Below the pieces are notes generated by a model. It ran no database searches and was not told the origin of the DNA. It saw nothing but the letters and a program-made list of their open reading frames with translations. Shown here in pieces: positions 13,952 to 23,221 of a stretch of DNA of 41,527 bases. The position numbers and the translations under genes are program-made. Within the stretch, counting starts at the first letter, position 1, and every line of letters starts with the position of its first letter. The stretch is from contig JACRDU010000066.1 in the NCBI GenBank assembly GCA_016218495.1, positions 1-41,527 on the forward strand, given 5' to 3'. The DNA comes from Elusimicrobiota bacterium. Its GTDB lineage: Bacteria; Elusimicrobiota; Elusimicrobia; UBA1565.

Positions 13952-15361
13952 TCAGAAGTCGGCGGAGCGGGGGACGCGGGGGTAGGGGATGACGTCGCGG
14001 ATGTTGGACATGCCCGTGACGAACTGGACGGTGCGCTCCAGCCCCAAGCCGAATCCGGCATGCGGCACGGTGCCGTAGCGGCGCAGGTCGAGGTACCACC
14101 AGTAGTCCTTGGGGTCCATTCCCTGGGCCCGGATGCGGGACTCGAGCACCTCGAGGCGCTCCTCGCGCTGGGAGCCGCCGATGAGCTCGCCGATCTTGGG
14201 GACGAGGACGTCCATCGCCGCCACGGTGGGCCGCTCGGGCGCGGCGCCGTCGTTCAAGCGCATGTAGAACGCCTTGATCTTGGCGGGGTAGTCCGTCACC
14301 ACCACCGGCTTCCTGAACTTCTCCTCGGTCAGCCAGCGCTCGTGCTCGGTCTGCAGGTCGACGCCCCAGGAGACCGGGAACTCCCACTTCTTCCCGGACT
14401 TCTCGAGCAGGTCCACGGCCTCCGTGTAGGTGATGCGGACGAAGGGGCTCTCGACGATGCCGCGCAGGGTCTCGACCAAGGTCGGGTCGTTGCGCTCGGA
14501 GAGGAACGTGAGGTCGTCGGGGCAGCGCTCGAGCACCGACTTGAAGACGCTCTTGAGGAAGCGCTCCGCCAGGTCGGCGTCGTCGGAAAGGTCCGCGAAC
14601 GCCAGCTCCGGCTCGATCATCCAGAACTCGGAGAGGTGGCGCGGGGTATTGGAGTTCTCGGCGCGGAAGGTCGGGCCGAAGGTGTAGATGCGCCCCATCG
14701 CGCAGGCGTAGGTCTCGCCCTCGAGCTGTCCCGAGACGGTCAGGTAGGCCTGCCGGCTGAAGAAGTCCTGCCCGAAGTCCACCTTGCCTTCCGGCGTGCG
14801 CGGAGGCTCGGAGGCGTCCAGGGTGGAGACCCGGAACATCTGGCCGGCACCCTCGCAGTCGGAGGCGGTGATGACGGGGGTGTGCACGTAAAGGAAGCTC
14901 TCGGACTGGAAGAACTCGTGCACGGCGCGGCAGACCTCGTTGCGGACCCGGGCGACGGCGCCGAACAGGTTCGTCCGGGCGCGAAGATGGGCGACCTCGC
15001 GCAGGAACTCGAGCGTGTGCTTCTTGGGCTGGATGGGGAAGGTCTCGTCGGACTTCCCGAGCACCGTCACGGACGCCGCCTTGACCTCGACGGTCTGGCC
15101 CTTGCCCTGGCTGGCCGCGAGCTCCCCGACGACCAGGACCGAACAGCCCGGCGTCAGACGGGAGACCTCGGCGTCGTAGTTCGGCAGGGCCTGGTCGGCC
15201 ACGACCTGGATGGAGGCCTGGCAGGAGCCGTCGTTGACGGCTACGAAGCAGAAGCCCCCCTTCGAGGCGCGCAGGGTCCGGACCCACCCAGCCAAAGTGA
15301 CCTGTCCGCCGGGGGGGGAGGACAACAGGGCCTTGATGAGCCGCCGGGAGGGGAAGGCCAT
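13952..15361 (-). CDS. asnS: Asparaginyl-tRNA synthetase
   Basis: A 469-aa class IIb aminoacyl-tRNA synthetase that charges tRNA-Asn in the cytosol. An OB-fold anticodon-binding domain (about 15-120; [20 protein letters not shown]) precedes the catalytic domain. Class II motif 2 appears as '[30 protein letters not shown]' (about 225-255) and motif 3 as [15 protein letters not shown] near the C-terminus. The [12 protein letters not shown] stretch points to AsnRS rather than AspRS. It is the last gene of the punA-deoA-upp-asnS operon; its ATG lies 2 bp after the upp stop. Confidence 0.95.
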   Translation of the reverse strand: MAFPSRRLIKALLSSPPGGQVTLAGWVRTLRASKGGFCFVAVNDGSCQASIQVVADQALPNYDAEVSRLTPGCSVLVVGELAASQGKGQTVEVKAASVTVLGKSDETFPIQPKKHTLEFLREVAHLRARTNLFGAVARVRNEVCRAVHEFFQSESFLYVHTPVITASDCEGAGQMFRVSTLDASEPPRTPEGKVDFGQDFFSRQAYLTVSGQLEGETYACAMGRIYTFGPTFRAENSNTPRHLSEFWMIEPELAFADLSDDADLAERFLKSVFKSVLERCPDDLTFLSERNDPTLVETLRGIVESPFVRITYTEAVDLLEKSGKKWEFPVSWGVDLQTEHERWLTEEKFRKPVVVTDYPAKIKAFYMRLNDGAAPERPTVAAMDVLVPKIGELIGGSQREERLEVLESRIRAQGMDPKDYWWYLDLRRYGTVPHAGFGLGLERTVQFVTGMSNIRDVIPYPRVPRSADF

Positions 15362-15363
15362 GG

Positions 15364-15990
15364 CTAGAGGGTCCCGAAGATGCGGTCGCCGGCGTCGCCG
15401 AGGCCGGGCACGATGTAGCCGACCTTGTTGAGCACGGGGTCCACGGCGGCGGTGACGATGGCCACGTCCGGATGCTCGCGGTGCACGCGCTTGATGCCCG
15501 CCTTGGTGGCCAGGAGGCAGACCAAAGTTATGTCCTTGGCTCCGTCGGTCTTGAGGATGCGCACGGCCTCCGCGGCCGAGCCGCCGGTGGCCAGCATGGG
15601 GTCGAGCAGGAGGGTCTTCGTGTCCGGCAGCCTCTTGGGCAGCCGCACGTAATAGCGGATGGGGTTGAGGGTCTCCTCATCGCGATAGAGCCCGATGTGC
15701 CCGGCGGCGGCGTCCGGCACCATGTCCGAGAGCCGGGGCAGCAGCCCCAGGCCCGCGCGCAGGACGGAGACGAAGGCCACCGGCTGGCCGATGCGCTGGA
15801 CCTTCGCGGTCTTGAGCGGCGTCTCCACCTTCCCCGCCGCGGTGCGCAGGTCCTCGAGCGCCGCCAGGCCCAGGATGAGGCCGGCGTCGCCCATCAGGCG
15901 GCGGAACTCGGCGGGCTTGGTGCCCTTGTCCCTCAGGCGCGCCAACGCCTCCTGCAGCACGGGGTGCGCCACGATTCTCACGGTGCTCAC
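15364..15990 (-). CDS. upp: Uracil phosphoribosyltransferase
   Basis: A 208-aa enzyme converting uracil and PRPP to UMP. The PRPP-binding loop [17 protein letters not shown] lies at about residues 130-146, and the uracil-binding '[16 protein letters not shown]' at the C-terminus is characteristic. Length is normal for the family. It lies between deoA and asnS on the same strand. The reaction follows deoA logically, since phosphorolysis of uridine or deoxyuridine releases uracil. Confidence 0.96.
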   Translation of the reverse strand: MSTVRIVAHPVLQEALARLRDKGTKPAEFRRLMGDAGLILGLAALEDLRTAAGKVETPLKTAKVQRIGQPVAFVSVLRAGLGLLPRLSDMVPDAAAGHIGLYRDEETLNPIRYYVRLPKRLPDTKTLLLDPMLATGGSAAEAVRILKTDGAKDITLVCLLATKAGIKRVHREHPDVAIVTAAVDPVLNKVGYIVPGLGDAGDRIFGTL

Positions 15991-16003
15991 GCTACCTCCA
16001 CAC

Positions 16004-17302
16004 CTACCGGACGACCGGCACGCGGCGCGGGGGCCGGGACCCCACCTCGAGTCCGGAGGCCAGCAGGGCCAGCCCTTCCTTGAGCTTGCCGGAGTCGGAG
16101 CCGTAGAGGCGGGCGATTTCGGCGCCCCGGCTCACGGCGTCCCCGACCCTGCGGGCCAGCACGATGCCGGCGGAATAGTCGAGCCCGTCCTCCATCTTGG
16201 AGCGGCCCGCGCCCAGCGCCACGCCGGCCCGGCCGGCGGCCAGCGCGTCGAGGCGCGTCACCCAGCCCGCGCGCGGCGCGAGGAGGGGGAGGCTCTTCCT
16301 GGCGCGGGGAAGGACCTTGTCGGGGTCGTCGACCACGCGCGGGTCGCCGCCCTGGGCCTTGACCATCTCCCGGAGCTTGGCGGCGGCGGCGCCCGAGCGG
16401 ACCAGCGCGCGCAGGCGCTCGGCGCCCTGTTCGGCGGTGCGCGCCTTGCGCCCCAGCACGAGCATCCAGCCGCCCAGCGCGTACATGACCTCGAGGTAAT
16501 CGGGGCAGGACTCGTCGCCGTGCAGGACGGCCACGGCCTGGCGCATCTCCAGCGCGTTGCCGATGGCGCGGCCCAGAGGCTCGTCCATCCCGGTCAAGAG
16601 GCCGACGCAGCCCAGGCCGAGGTCCTTGGCCGTGCGGATGAGGTCTTCGGCCAGGGAGCGCGCCTCCACCTCGGTCTGGAAGATGGCGCCGCTCCCGCAC
16701 TTGATGTCGAGGACCAGCCCGTCGAGGTCCTCGGCCAGCTTCTTGGAGAGGATGCTGCCGACGATGAGCGGACGGGCCGGCACCGTGCCCGAGGCGTCGC
16801 GCAGCGCGTAGAGCTTGCCGTCGGCGGGGGCCAGGTCTCCGGACTGGCCGAACATGCAGACGCCCATCGCCTTCATCTGCCGTTCGACCTCGGGGGTGCG
16901 CATCCGGACCTTGAGGCCGCGCACGGATTCCAGCTTGTCGAGCGTGCCGCCGGTGTGCCCGAGCCCGCGGCCGGACATCATCGGCACGGCCACGCCGGCC
17001 GCCGCGACGAGGGGGGCCAGCGCGATCGAGACCCCGTCTCCGACGCCGCCGGTGGAATGCTTGTCGACCTTGGCCGCGCGAATCCCCGACAGGCGCAGGC
17101 GGCGGCCGGAGCGGGCCATCGCGTCCGTGAAGGCCACGGTCTCCGGGCGCGTCATCCCGCGCAGGAGCACGGCCATCAGCCAGGCCGAGAGCTGGTAGTC
17201 GGGCACGGAGCCGGCGGCGGCCCCGCGCACGACGAAGGCGACTTCCTCGGCGGTGTGGGTGCCGCCGTCGCGCTTCTTGGCGATGAGGTCCAGCATCCTC
17301 AT
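16004..17302 (-). CDS. deoA: Thymidine / pyrimidine-nucleoside phosphorylase
   Basis: A 432-aa enzyme that splits thymidine, deoxyuridine or uridine with phosphate to a base and (deoxy)ribose-1-phosphate. The family signature is clear: KVDKHSTGGVGDGVS near residue 80 and SGRGLGHTGGTLDKLES near 110-127. The N-terminal helical domain and the C-terminal PYNP domain are both present. Whether thymidine or a broad pyrimidine range is used cannot be read from sequence. The start is 7 bp from the punA stop, so the two are co-transcribed. Confidence 0.94.
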   Translation of the reverse strand: MRMLDLIAKKRDGGTHTAEEVAFVVRGAAAGSVPDYQLSAWLMAVLLRGMTRPETVAFTDAMARSGRRLRLSGIRAAKVDKHSTGGVGDGVSIALAPLVAAAGVAVPMMSGRGLGHTGGTLDKLESVRGLKVRMRTPEVERQMKAMGVCMFGQSGDLAPADGKLYALRDASGTVPARPLIVGSILSKKLAEDLDGLVLDIKCGSGAIFQTEVEARSLAEDLIRTAKDLGLGCVGLLTGMDEPLGRAIGNALEMRQAVAVLHGDESCPDYLEVMYALGGWMLVLGRKARTAEQGAERLRALVRSGAAAAKLREMVKAQGGDPRVVDDPDKVLPRARKSLPLLAPRAGWVTRLDALAAGRAGVALGAGRSKMEDGLDYSAGIVLARRVGDAVSRGAEIARLYGSDSGKLKEGLALLASGLEVGSRPPRRVPVVR

Positions 17303-17309
17303 GGGGGGC

Positions 17310-18149
17310 CTAGAGCTTCTCGAACAGGGTGGCGACCAGGTCCTTGAGACGGCCGGCCATCCGCTGGCCGAGCGCCAGGACGTCGTGGTGGGTCAGCGTC
17401 TCCTTCACGATGCCGGCGGCCATGTTGGAGATCCAGGAGAGGCCCAGGACCTGCATCCCGCACTGGCGCGCGACGATGACCTCGGGGACGACGGACATCC
17501 CGACGACGTCGCCGCCCAGCTTCGCGAATGCGCGGATTTCGGCGGGCGTCTCGTAGGACGGCCCGGGCGCCGCGATGTAGACCCCCTCCTTCGTGGCGAT
17601 CTTGTGCTTGCGGCAGGCGGCCAGCGCGAGCTTGCGCAGCGCGGGGGTGTAGGCGCCCCCCATGTCCGGGAACATGTCGCCGAACTCGGCGGTGTGGAAG
17701 CCCCTCAGCGGGTTGTGTCCCAGGTAGTTGATGTGGTCCGAGAGGACGCAGACGGCGCCGGGGCGCAGGGTGCGGTTGATGGACCCCACCGCCGAGGTGA
17801 GGACGATGGTCTTCACCCCCAGCGCGGCCAGGACGCGCACCGGCAAGGTGATCTGGGCCATCGAGTGGCCCTCGTAGAAATGGAAGCGCCCCTGCATGAC
17901 CGCAACGCGCAGCGGGCCGGCCGCGCCCTTCTTGTAGGTCCCGAACAGCAGCTTGCCGCTGTGGCCCGAGACGGTCGGCTTGGGGAAGCCCGGGATCTCG
18001 GTGTAGGGGACCTCGACGCGGTCGTCGAGGTCCGGGATGGAGGCCGCCAGGCCGCTGCCTAGCACGAGCGCGACCCTGGGGGCACCGGCATCCGCGCGCA
18101 GATGGTCCGCGGCGCGTGAGACTGTCTCAAGGAGTTCTTTGGGGGTCAC
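17310..18149 (-). CDS. punA: Purine-nucleoside phosphorylase (trimeric type)
   Basis: 279 aa from a GTG at 18149. The enzyme converts inosine and guanosine with phosphate to hypoxanthine or guanine and ribose-1-phosphate. Markers are LVLGSGL (about 28-34), SGHSGK (about 61-66), MQGRFHFYEG, and SWISNMAAGI near the C-terminus; the Asn supports 6-oxopurine specificity. It is the first gene of the salvage operon. A TAGAAT -10 (18158-18163) with TTGTCG at 17 bp lies so close that the GTG would be at or within about 2 nt of the transcript start. The longer open frame upstream is antisense to the transketolase gene and is rejected. Confidence 0.93.
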   Translation of the reverse strand: MTPKELLETVSRAADHLRADAGAPRVALVLGSGLAASIPDLDDRVEVPYTEIPGFPKPTVSGHSGKLLFGTYKKGAAGPLRVAVMQGRFHFYEGHSMAQITLPVRVLAALGVKTIVLTSAVGSINRTLRPGAVCVLSDHINYLGHNPLRGFHTAEFGDMFPDMGGAYTPALRKLALAACRKHKIATKEGVYIAAPGPSYETPAEIRAFAKLGGDVVGMSVVPEVIVARQCGMQVLGLSWISNMAAGIVKETLTHHDVLALGQRMAGRLKDLVATLFEKL

Positions 18150-18157
18150 AGGCTGGG

Positions 18158-18186
18158 ATTCTAGACGATTTGCTAGACTCCGACAA
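18158..18186 (-). promoter_or_regulatory. punA promoter, leaderless type, overlapping the divergent transketolase start
   Basis: On the minus strand TTGTCG (18181-18186), a 17-bp spacer and TAGAAT (18158-18163), 8 bp before the punA GTG. On the plus strand TAGACT (18174-18179) ends 6 bp before the transketolase ATG at 18186. The two promoters therefore overlap and both genes appear to be leaderless. Confidence 0.5.
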
Positions 18187-19019
18187 TGCCGATTGCCACC
18201 CCCGACGCCAAGACCGACCTCAAGGCCCTGACGCGCGAGCTGCGCGTCGACATCATCCGCATGCTCGAGACCGCCGGCTCCGGACATCCGGGCGGCTCGC
18301 TGTCCGTCATCGACATGCTGGCCGTGCTCTACTTCAAGGCCCTCAGCCACCGGCCCTCGGAACCGGCCTGGCCCGACCGCGACCGGGTCGTCCTCTCCAA
18401 GGGCCACGCCTGCCCCGCGCTCTACGCCGTCATGGCCAAGGCGGGCTACTTCCCCAAGTCGGAGCTGGCCACCCTGCGCAAGCTCGGCAGCCCCCTCCAA
18501 GGGCACCCCGACCGCCTGCGCCTGCCCGGAATCGAGGTCTCGACGGGCTCGCTGGGCCAGGGGCTGTCGATCGCCCTCGGGATGGCCCTGGCCGCCAAGC
18601 TGGACGGCAAGCCCTACCGGAGCTGGTGCTTCATGGGCGACGGCGAGGTGCAGGAAGGCCAGGTCTGGGAGGCCTTGATGGCCGCCCCCAAGTTCAAGCT
18701 GGACAACCTCGTCGCCGTCGTCGACTACAACGGGGGTCAGATCGACGGGCAGGTCAAAGAGGTCATGGACCTCGAGCCCCTGGCCGACAAGGTCAGGGCC
18801 TTCAACTGGCACACCCTCGTCATAGACGGCCACGACCTCTCCGCCATCGAGGCCGCCTACGCCGAAGCGGCCAAGACCAAGGGGCGCCCCACCGCCATCA
18901 TCGCGCGGACCGTCAAAGGCAAGGGCGTCTCCTTCATGGAAGGGGACATCGGCTGGCACGGGAAGGGGCCGAGCAAGGACGAGGCCGACCGGGCCGTCAA
19001 GGAGATCCTCAATGGGTAA
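18186..19019 (+). CDS. tktA: Transketolase, N-terminal subunit
   Basis: A 277-aa thiamine-diphosphate-binding half of a split transketolase (non-oxidative pentose phosphate pathway, two-carbon ketol transfer). GSGHPGGSLS (31-40) and the ThDP/Mg motif GDGE at 151-154 with N182 about 28 residues later are visible. The C-terminus has the GWHGKGPS sequence normal for this subunit. It overlaps the C-terminal subunit by 8 bp. Split subunits occur in many anaerobes and archaea. The start is supported by a TAGACT -10 placed 6 bp before it. Confidence 0.94.
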   Translation: MPIATPDAKTDLKALTRELRVDIIRMLETAGSGHPGGSLSVIDMLAVLYFKALSHRPSEPAWPDRDRVVLSKGHACPALYAVMAKAGYFPKSELATLRKLGSPLQGHPDRLRLPGIEVSTGSLGQGLSIALGMALAAKLDGKPYRSWCFMGDGEVQEGQVWEALMAAPKFKLDNLVAVVDYNGGQIDGQVKEVMDLEPLADKVRAFNWHTLVIDGHDLSAIEAAYAEAAKTKGRPTAIIARTVKGKGVSFMEGDIGWHGKGPSKDEADRAVKEILNG

Positions 19020-19959
19020 GGCGACCCGGCAGTCCTTCGGAGAAGCGCTCGCCGCCATCGGCGAGAAGAACCCCGCGCTCGTGGTCCTCGACGCCGACCT
19101 CGGGAAGTCCACGTCCACCGGCGCCTTCATGAAGAAGTTCCCGGGCCGCCACCTCGAGTTCGGCATCGCCGAGCAGAACATGATCGGCGCCGCCGCGGGG
19201 CTGGCGCTCTGCGGCAAGGTGCCCGTCGCCGCCAGCTTCTCGGCTTTCCTGATCGGACGCCTCGAGACCATCCGCGTCGCCGTCGCCTACAACAAGACCA
19301 ACGTCAAGCTGGCCGGGACCCACGCCGGCATCGGCATCGGCGAGGACGGGACCTCCCAGATGGGCCTGGAGGACGTCGCCGCGATGCGCGCCCTGCCCAA
19401 CATGACCGTCCTGCAGCCCGCCGACGACGCGGAGACCCGGCAGATGACGGACTGGATGGTCGCCCACGAGGGGCCGGTCTTCATCCGGCTCACGCGCCAG
19501 AACGTCGACGACGTCCACGACGCCGCGTACCGGTTCGAGCTCGGGAAGGCCGACACGGTCTACGAGCCCGCCGGCGCGAAGAAGGGAGTGAAGCTCCAGG
19601 CCGCCGTCTTCGCCTCGGGCGGCACGGTCGGCCCCGCCGTCGCGGCCGCCAAGGACCTCTTCAAGCGCGGCTTCCGGGTGCGCGTCGTCAACGCCGGCTC
19701 CCTCGTCCCGTTCGACCGGGACGCCGTCGCGCGCGCGGCGGCGGACTGCCAGCGCATCGTCACCGTCGAGGACCACAACGTCAACGGCGGCCTCGGCTCG
19801 GCCGTGTGCGAGGCGCTGGCCGTGCAGGGGCTGGCCTGCCCGGTCTCCCGCCTGGGGCTGACCACCTTCGGCGAGTCGGCGACGGGGCCGGAGCTCTACG
19901 ACAAGTACGGCCTCTCCGCGCCGCACATCGTCGAAGCCTGCCTCAAGAACCCGGGTTGA
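19012..19959 (+). CDS. tktB: Transketolase, C-terminal subunit
   Basis: A 315-aa pyrimidine-binding and C-terminal half of transketolase. Visible markers are RHLEFGIAEQNMIGAAAGLA (the catalytic Glu that activates ThDP), 'GTHAGIGIGEDGTSQMGLEDVA' at about 103-124, and a C-terminal 'VTVEDHNVNGGLG'. It works as a complex with the adjacent N-terminal subunit. The stop shares bases with the TTG start of the outer-membrane protein gene, linking expression. Confidence 0.94.
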   Translation: MGKATRQSFGEALAAIGEKNPALVVLDADLGKSTSTGAFMKKFPGRHLEFGIAEQNMIGAAAGLALCGKVPVAASFSAFLIGRLETIRVAVAYNKTNVKLAGTHAGIGIGEDGTSQMGLEDVAAMRALPNMTVLQPADDAETRQMTDWMVAHEGPVFIRLTRQNVDDVHDAAYRFELGKADTVYEPAGAKKGVKLQAAVFASGGTVGPAVAAAKDLFKRGFRVRVVNAGSLVPFDRDAVARAAADCQRIVTVEDHNVNGGLGSAVCEALAVQGLACPVSRLGLTTFGESATGPELYDKYGLSAPHIVEACLKNPG

Positions 19960-20621
19960 CCACCCTCGCCCTGCTGGCCCTGCTGGCCGCACCGGCGCGA
20001 GCGCAGCTCCCGTACACCCCGGTGTTCTCGGAGGGCTGGCGCTCGATGGGGCTGCACCTGGGCATCGCCCAACCCACGGGCACGAGCGGGCTGGACGCCG
20101 TCTCCGGCCGCGGGCCCTCCGTGGGCGCCGAGTTCTACTCCTACTGGAGCGATTGGCTGGCCTGGGGGCTGGGCCTCGACATGCACCAGCTGGGCACGGC
20201 CTCGGACCCGGGGCCGCCCGCCCTGAAGGGGAAGGCCTCCTTCAAGTCGTTCAACCTGCTCGCCCGGGTGAACTTCATCCGAGGGGAATCCTGGACGCCC
20301 TATGCGGCGGGGGGGGTGGGATACGGCCTGGCCGAAGCGCAGACGACGGCCACGGCGGCTCCCGGCTCCGTCGTCTGCGCCGACGTGAACAAGCCCTGCG
20401 CCTCCACGGCCTCGGTCACCCTGTCCGGCGCTGGCCCCGTCGTCAGCGCCGCCGCCGGCCTGGAGGCCTTCCTGACCCAGGGCCTCAGCGTGAGCGTCGA
20501 GGGCCGCTGGCAGGAGTACCGCCTCCCGCTCGCCTCCGCGAACTTCAACGCCCCGTCGCGGCGCGCCGAAGCGCTGTCCGCGCGCCTGGGCTTCCATCTA
20601 TGGTTCGGCACCTCGTCCTGA
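19956..20621 (+). CDS. Outer-membrane beta-barrel protein, paralog 1
   Basis: 221 aa from a TTG that overlaps the transketolase stop (TTGA). The signal peptide (TTLALLALLAAPARAQ) is clear. The mature protein alternates hydrophobic and polar residues in strands ending with LSARLGFHLWFG, like small eight-stranded OmpW/opacity-type barrels. It includes 'SWTPYAAGGVGYGLAEA' and two cysteines about ten residues apart in a loop. The downstream gene is a clear paralog with the same SWxPYAxGGxGxG segment. Function is unknown. Confidence 0.75.
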   Translation: MTTLALLALLAAPARAQLPYTPVFSEGWRSMGLHLGIAQPTGTSGLDAVSGRGPSVGAEFYSYWSDWLAWGLGLDMHQLGTASDPGPPALKGKASFKSFNLLARVNFIRGESWTPYAAGGVGYGLAEAQTTATAAPGSVVCADVNKPCASTASVTLSGAGPVVSAAAGLEAFLTQGLSVSVEGRWQEYRLPLASANFNAPSRRAEALSARLGFHLWFGTSS

Positions 20622-21244
20622 CCGCCCTGCTCTGCGCGGCCGCCCCGGCGCGGGCCGAAAACCTGTCCTTGCCCGTCTTCACGGGGGGCCACCTGGGCGC
20701 CGGGCTCCATCTGGGGACCGCCCTGCCCAACGGGACCAACGGTTTCGGCTCCAGGGCGGGACGAGGCCCTTCCATCGCGCTGCGCCTGACCCGCTTCCTC
20801 AACGATTGGGTCGCGCTGGGCGCGGAATTGGGGGCCGAGGTGTTCCTCAAGCACTCCTCGCCTTCGCTGCCCGACGGGACGAAAGCCGACGCCTCCTTCT
20901 CCGCCCAGGCGCTGCACCTGACCCTCCTGGGCCGCGTCAACCTCTTCGAAAGCAGGTCCTGGTCGCCCTACGCCTTGGGCGGGGCGGGCATCGGCAAGTT
21001 CTCCGTGAAGGCTTCGGCCCCCGGGCCCGTCTGCTGGCCGCTCTCCGACGCTTGCTCGAACGCGCTGAACGCGGCGGCCACCGGCCTCCACCTGACCGGC
21101 GGCGGCGGCATCGAGTTCTTCATCATGCGCGGCATGACCTTGTCTCTGGAAGGACGCTTCCACGAGTACCAGTCCGACGGCAAGAAGCTCGCCGCCAGCG
21201 CGGAGAGCATGACGGCCACCCTGGGGGCCACGTTCTGGTTCTGA
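20600..21244 (+). CDS. Outer-membrane beta-barrel protein, paralog 2
   Basis: 214 aa from the ATG at 20600, overlapping paralog 1 by 22 nt. The signal peptide is HLVLTALLCAAAPARA. Shared landmarks with paralog 1 are 'GLHLGTALPNGTNG', RGPS near residue 55, 'SWSPYALGGAGIG', a two-Cys loop, and a C-terminal terminal aromatic (ATFWF) as expected for barrel assembly. This is a tandem duplication. Its stop overlaps the next start as TGATG. The partner or ligand is unknown. Confidence 0.75.
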   Translation: MVRHLVLTALLCAAAPARAENLSLPVFTGGHLGAGLHLGTALPNGTNGFGSRAGRGPSIALRLTRFLNDWVALGAELGAEVFLKHSSPSLPDGTKADASFSAQALHLTLLGRVNLFESRSWSPYALGGAGIGKFSVKASAPGPVCWPLSDACSNALNAAATGLHLTGGGGIEFFIMRGMTLSLEGRFHEYQSDGKKLAASAESMTATLGATFWF

Positions 21245-21744
21245 TGCTCCTCGCCGCCCTCTTCGGCGCGGGCTGCGCCGGCCACCGGCCGGGACCCGCC
21301 CGCACCCTGAGCGTCACCCAGTCCTGGGTCTGCCCGCTGCCGCCCCATCGCGGCTTGCTGGTCATCGACCCCGACGGCAAGGCCTCGCTGAGCATCTTCG
21401 AGGGGCTCGACGTCCCCGGCGCCATGAGGAGCGAGCGCAGGAAGAAGCGCCTCCCGCCCGAGGACATGGGCGCCCTGGCGGAGGCCGTCGCGAAATCCGG
21501 CTACAGGTCCATGCCCGACCGCGCCGAATCGTTTCCTCCCCGCTACGACCAGACCGACCCCTGCAGCCGTTCCCTGGAGGTCTCGGAGGGGGGGAAGACC
21601 AAGCGCATCAGCTTCCACGACGGCGACGTCCCCGATGACCTGGCCCGCCTGGTCCAGGCCATCGACCGCATCCTCGACAAGACCGCTTGGGAGCCCGACG
21701 TCTACCCTTGGGAAGGGACGGGCGGGGACGACGGGAGGCCTTGA
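21244..21744 (+). CDS. Small lipoprotein
   Basis: 166 aa from an ATG that overlaps the preceding stop (TGATG). A short signal peptide MLLAALFGAGC puts the lipid-modified cysteine at residue 11. The soluble part of about 150 residues contains one more Cys near 35 and one near 113, and is not recognised. Its last 43 bp overlap the convergent zinc-ribbon membrane gene. As the last gene of the tkt-OMP operon it may work with the two barrels, by position only. Confidence 0.7.
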   Translation: MLLAALFGAGCAGHRPGPARTLSVTQSWVCPLPPHRGLLVIDPDGKASLSIFEGLDVPGAMRSERRKKRLPPEDMGALAEAVAKSGYRSMPDRAESFPPRYDQTDPCSRSLEVSEGGKTKRISFHDGDVPDDLARLVQAIDRILDKTAWEPDVYPWEGTGGDDGRP

Positions 21745-22214
21745 GGCGCGGGCGCGCCTGGGTCCGGAACCGGGACCGGCGGAGGGGCCGGCGCGGGGAT
21801 CTCCTGGCGGATCGCCTCATGGGGCGGCAGGATGAGGCCCGCCGGAGGACGGCCTTCCAGCCGCCGCGCCTTGGAGGCGAACCAGGCCATCCCGACGGCC
21901 GTCCAGAGGACGACGAGCGCCAGGAACGCCCAGGCCGCCTTCTTCGCCACGGGGGGCAGCTCGGCGATGCGCTCTCCGTCGCCCAACTCGGCGAACTCGG
22001 GCGGGATCTCCGGGGCGTAGGGCGACGCGCTCGGCCCCGGGGCGTTCTTGTGGCTGAGCAGCTTCTCCATGACCTCCGGGGGGACGACGACCTGCTGGGC
22101 CGGCTTGGCGACGGGCGCCGCCGGAGCCTCCGGCTTCTTGCGGAAGGGCTCCTTGCAGAAATCGCAGTACCCCTGCTCCTCGGGGGTCTCCATCGAGCAG
22201 GCGGGGCACTTCAC
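21702..22214 (-). CDS. Zinc-ribbon membrane protein with Pro-rich tail
   Basis: A 170-aa protein. The N-terminus MKCPACSMETPEEQGYCDFC is a two-CxxC zinc ribbon (C3/C6 and C17/C20). One transmembrane helix follows at about 96-114 and then a Pro-rich C-terminus of about 40 residues, presumably outside the cytoplasm. Its ATG overlaps the yraN stop as ATGA. It is the last gene of the long leftward operon. Such proteins are common and rarely characterised; no function is assigned. Confidence 0.7.
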   Translation of the reverse strand: MKCPACSMETPEEQGYCDFCKEPFRKKPEAPAAPVAKPAQQVVVPPEVMEKLLSHKNAPGPSASPYAPEIPPEFAELGDGERIAELPPVAKKAAWAFLALVVLWTAVGMAWFASKARRLEGRPPAGLILPPHEAIRQEIPAPAPPPVPVPDPGAPAPQGLPSSPPVPSQG

Positions 22215-22570
22215 CGCGTCCAGCCCCGCGCCTCGAAGGCCGCCCTGATGAGGCGGACCGTCGGCCCCTCGACGGCGGCCACGTCGAAGCGCATCGGCCG
22301 CTCGGCGAGGCCGTTGGCCCGCGCGTACTCCAGGGCGGTCCGCGCCAAGCGCCCCTGCTTGACCCCGTCCACCGCCTCCTCGGGAAGCCCGTGCGTGCGC
22401 CCGCCGCGCGCCTTCACCTCGACGAAGACCAAGGTCGGCCCGTCGAAGGCGACAATGTCGAGCTCGCCCCCGCGCCCCCGCCAGTTGCGCGCCGCCACCG
22501 TCCAGCCCAGCGACTCCAGGTGCGCGGCCGCCAGGGCCTCGGCCGCCGCGCCGGCCTCGCGCGTGCTCAC
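22211..22570 (-). CDS. yraN: YraN-family putative endonuclease (UPF0102)
   Basis: 119 aa from a GTG overlapping the rnhB stop as GTGA. The family core is clear: an N-terminal AAHLESLGWTVAARNWRG, then GELDIVAFDG and LVFVEVKAR, giving the E-x-D…E-x-K arrangement of a restriction-endonuclease-like fold. The family often follows rnhB, as it does here. The biochemical role is not established; a DNA repair or recombination role is generally assumed. Confidence 0.9.
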   Translation of the reverse strand: MSTREAGAAAEALAAAHLESLGWTVAARNWRGRGGELDIVAFDGPTLVFVEVKARGGRTHGLPEEAVDGVKQGRLARTALEYARANGLAERPMRFDVAAVEGPTVRLIRAAFEARGWTR

Positions 22571-23217
22571 CGGACGGCCTGCGGCGGCGTGAGGCGCTTC
22601 AGGAACGAGGGTCGGTGCGCGGCGCACAGCCCCAGCCTGCCCAAGGCCTCGTAATGGTCCTTCGTGCCGTAGCCCTTGTGCTTGGCCAGCCCGTAGCCCG
22701 GATGGCGGGGGTCGAGCAGGCGCATCCAGCGGTCGCGCACGGTCTTGGCGAGGATGCTGGCGCTGGCGACGCAGAGGGACTGCGCGTCCCCGTCGACCAG
22801 GGCCTCCTGCGTCCCGTCCCAGCCGGGCAGGTCCTTGTCCCCGTCGACGATGACGCGGGCCGCGCGGGCCTGGGGCCCCAGCGCCTCCAGGGCGCGGCGC
22901 ATGGCCAGGAAGGTGGCCTGCAGGATGTTGCGCGACTCGATCTCGGACACCGAGGCCGCCCCGACCCCCCAGGCCAGCGCCGAGCGCCGCACCAGCCGGG
23001 CCAGCTCTTCGCGCCGGGCCGGGCTCAGGACCTTCGAGTCGCGCACGCGCGACAGGCCTTGCGGCGCCGGCGGAAGGATGACGGCGGCCGCGACGACCGG
23101 GCCGGCCAGCGGGCCGCGCCCCGCCTCGTCCACGCCCGCCAAAAGAGAAGCCCCGCGCCGGCGGCGCAGGGCTTCGTCGAAGGCCGCCAGGTCGGCAGGT
23201 CCTCCGGAGCGGGCCAC
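22567..23217 (-). CDS. rnhB: Ribonuclease HII
   Basis: 216 aa from a GTG at 23217, four bp after the rplS stop; a longer Pro-rich N-terminal extension in the open frame overlaps rplS and is rejected. It cleaves RNA in RNA-DNA hybrids and starts ribonucleotide excision. The markers are GVDEAGRGPLAGPVVAAA, VIVDGDKDLPG and ASILAKTVRDR, with the catalytic Asp/Glu in the first and Asp in the later motifs. The rplS-rnhB-yraN order is conserved in many bacteria. Confidence 0.95.
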   Translation of the reverse strand: MARSGGPADLAAFDEALRRRRGASLLAGVDEAGRGPLAGPVVAAAVILPPAPQGLSRVRDSKVLSPARREELARLVRRSALAWGVGAASVSEIESRNILQATFLAMRRALEALGPQARAARVIVDGDKDLPGWDGTQEALVDGDAQSLCVASASILAKTVRDRWMRLLDPRHPGYGLAKHKGYGTKDHYEALGRLGLCAAHRPSFLKRLTPPQAVR

Positions 23218-23221
23218 AGCT

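Noticed and set aside
15695-17347. 550-codon plus-strand open frame over the salvage operon
   Set aside because: Antisense to deoA and upp, which have complete enzymatic signatures. The Ala/Gly/His-rich translation shows no domain.
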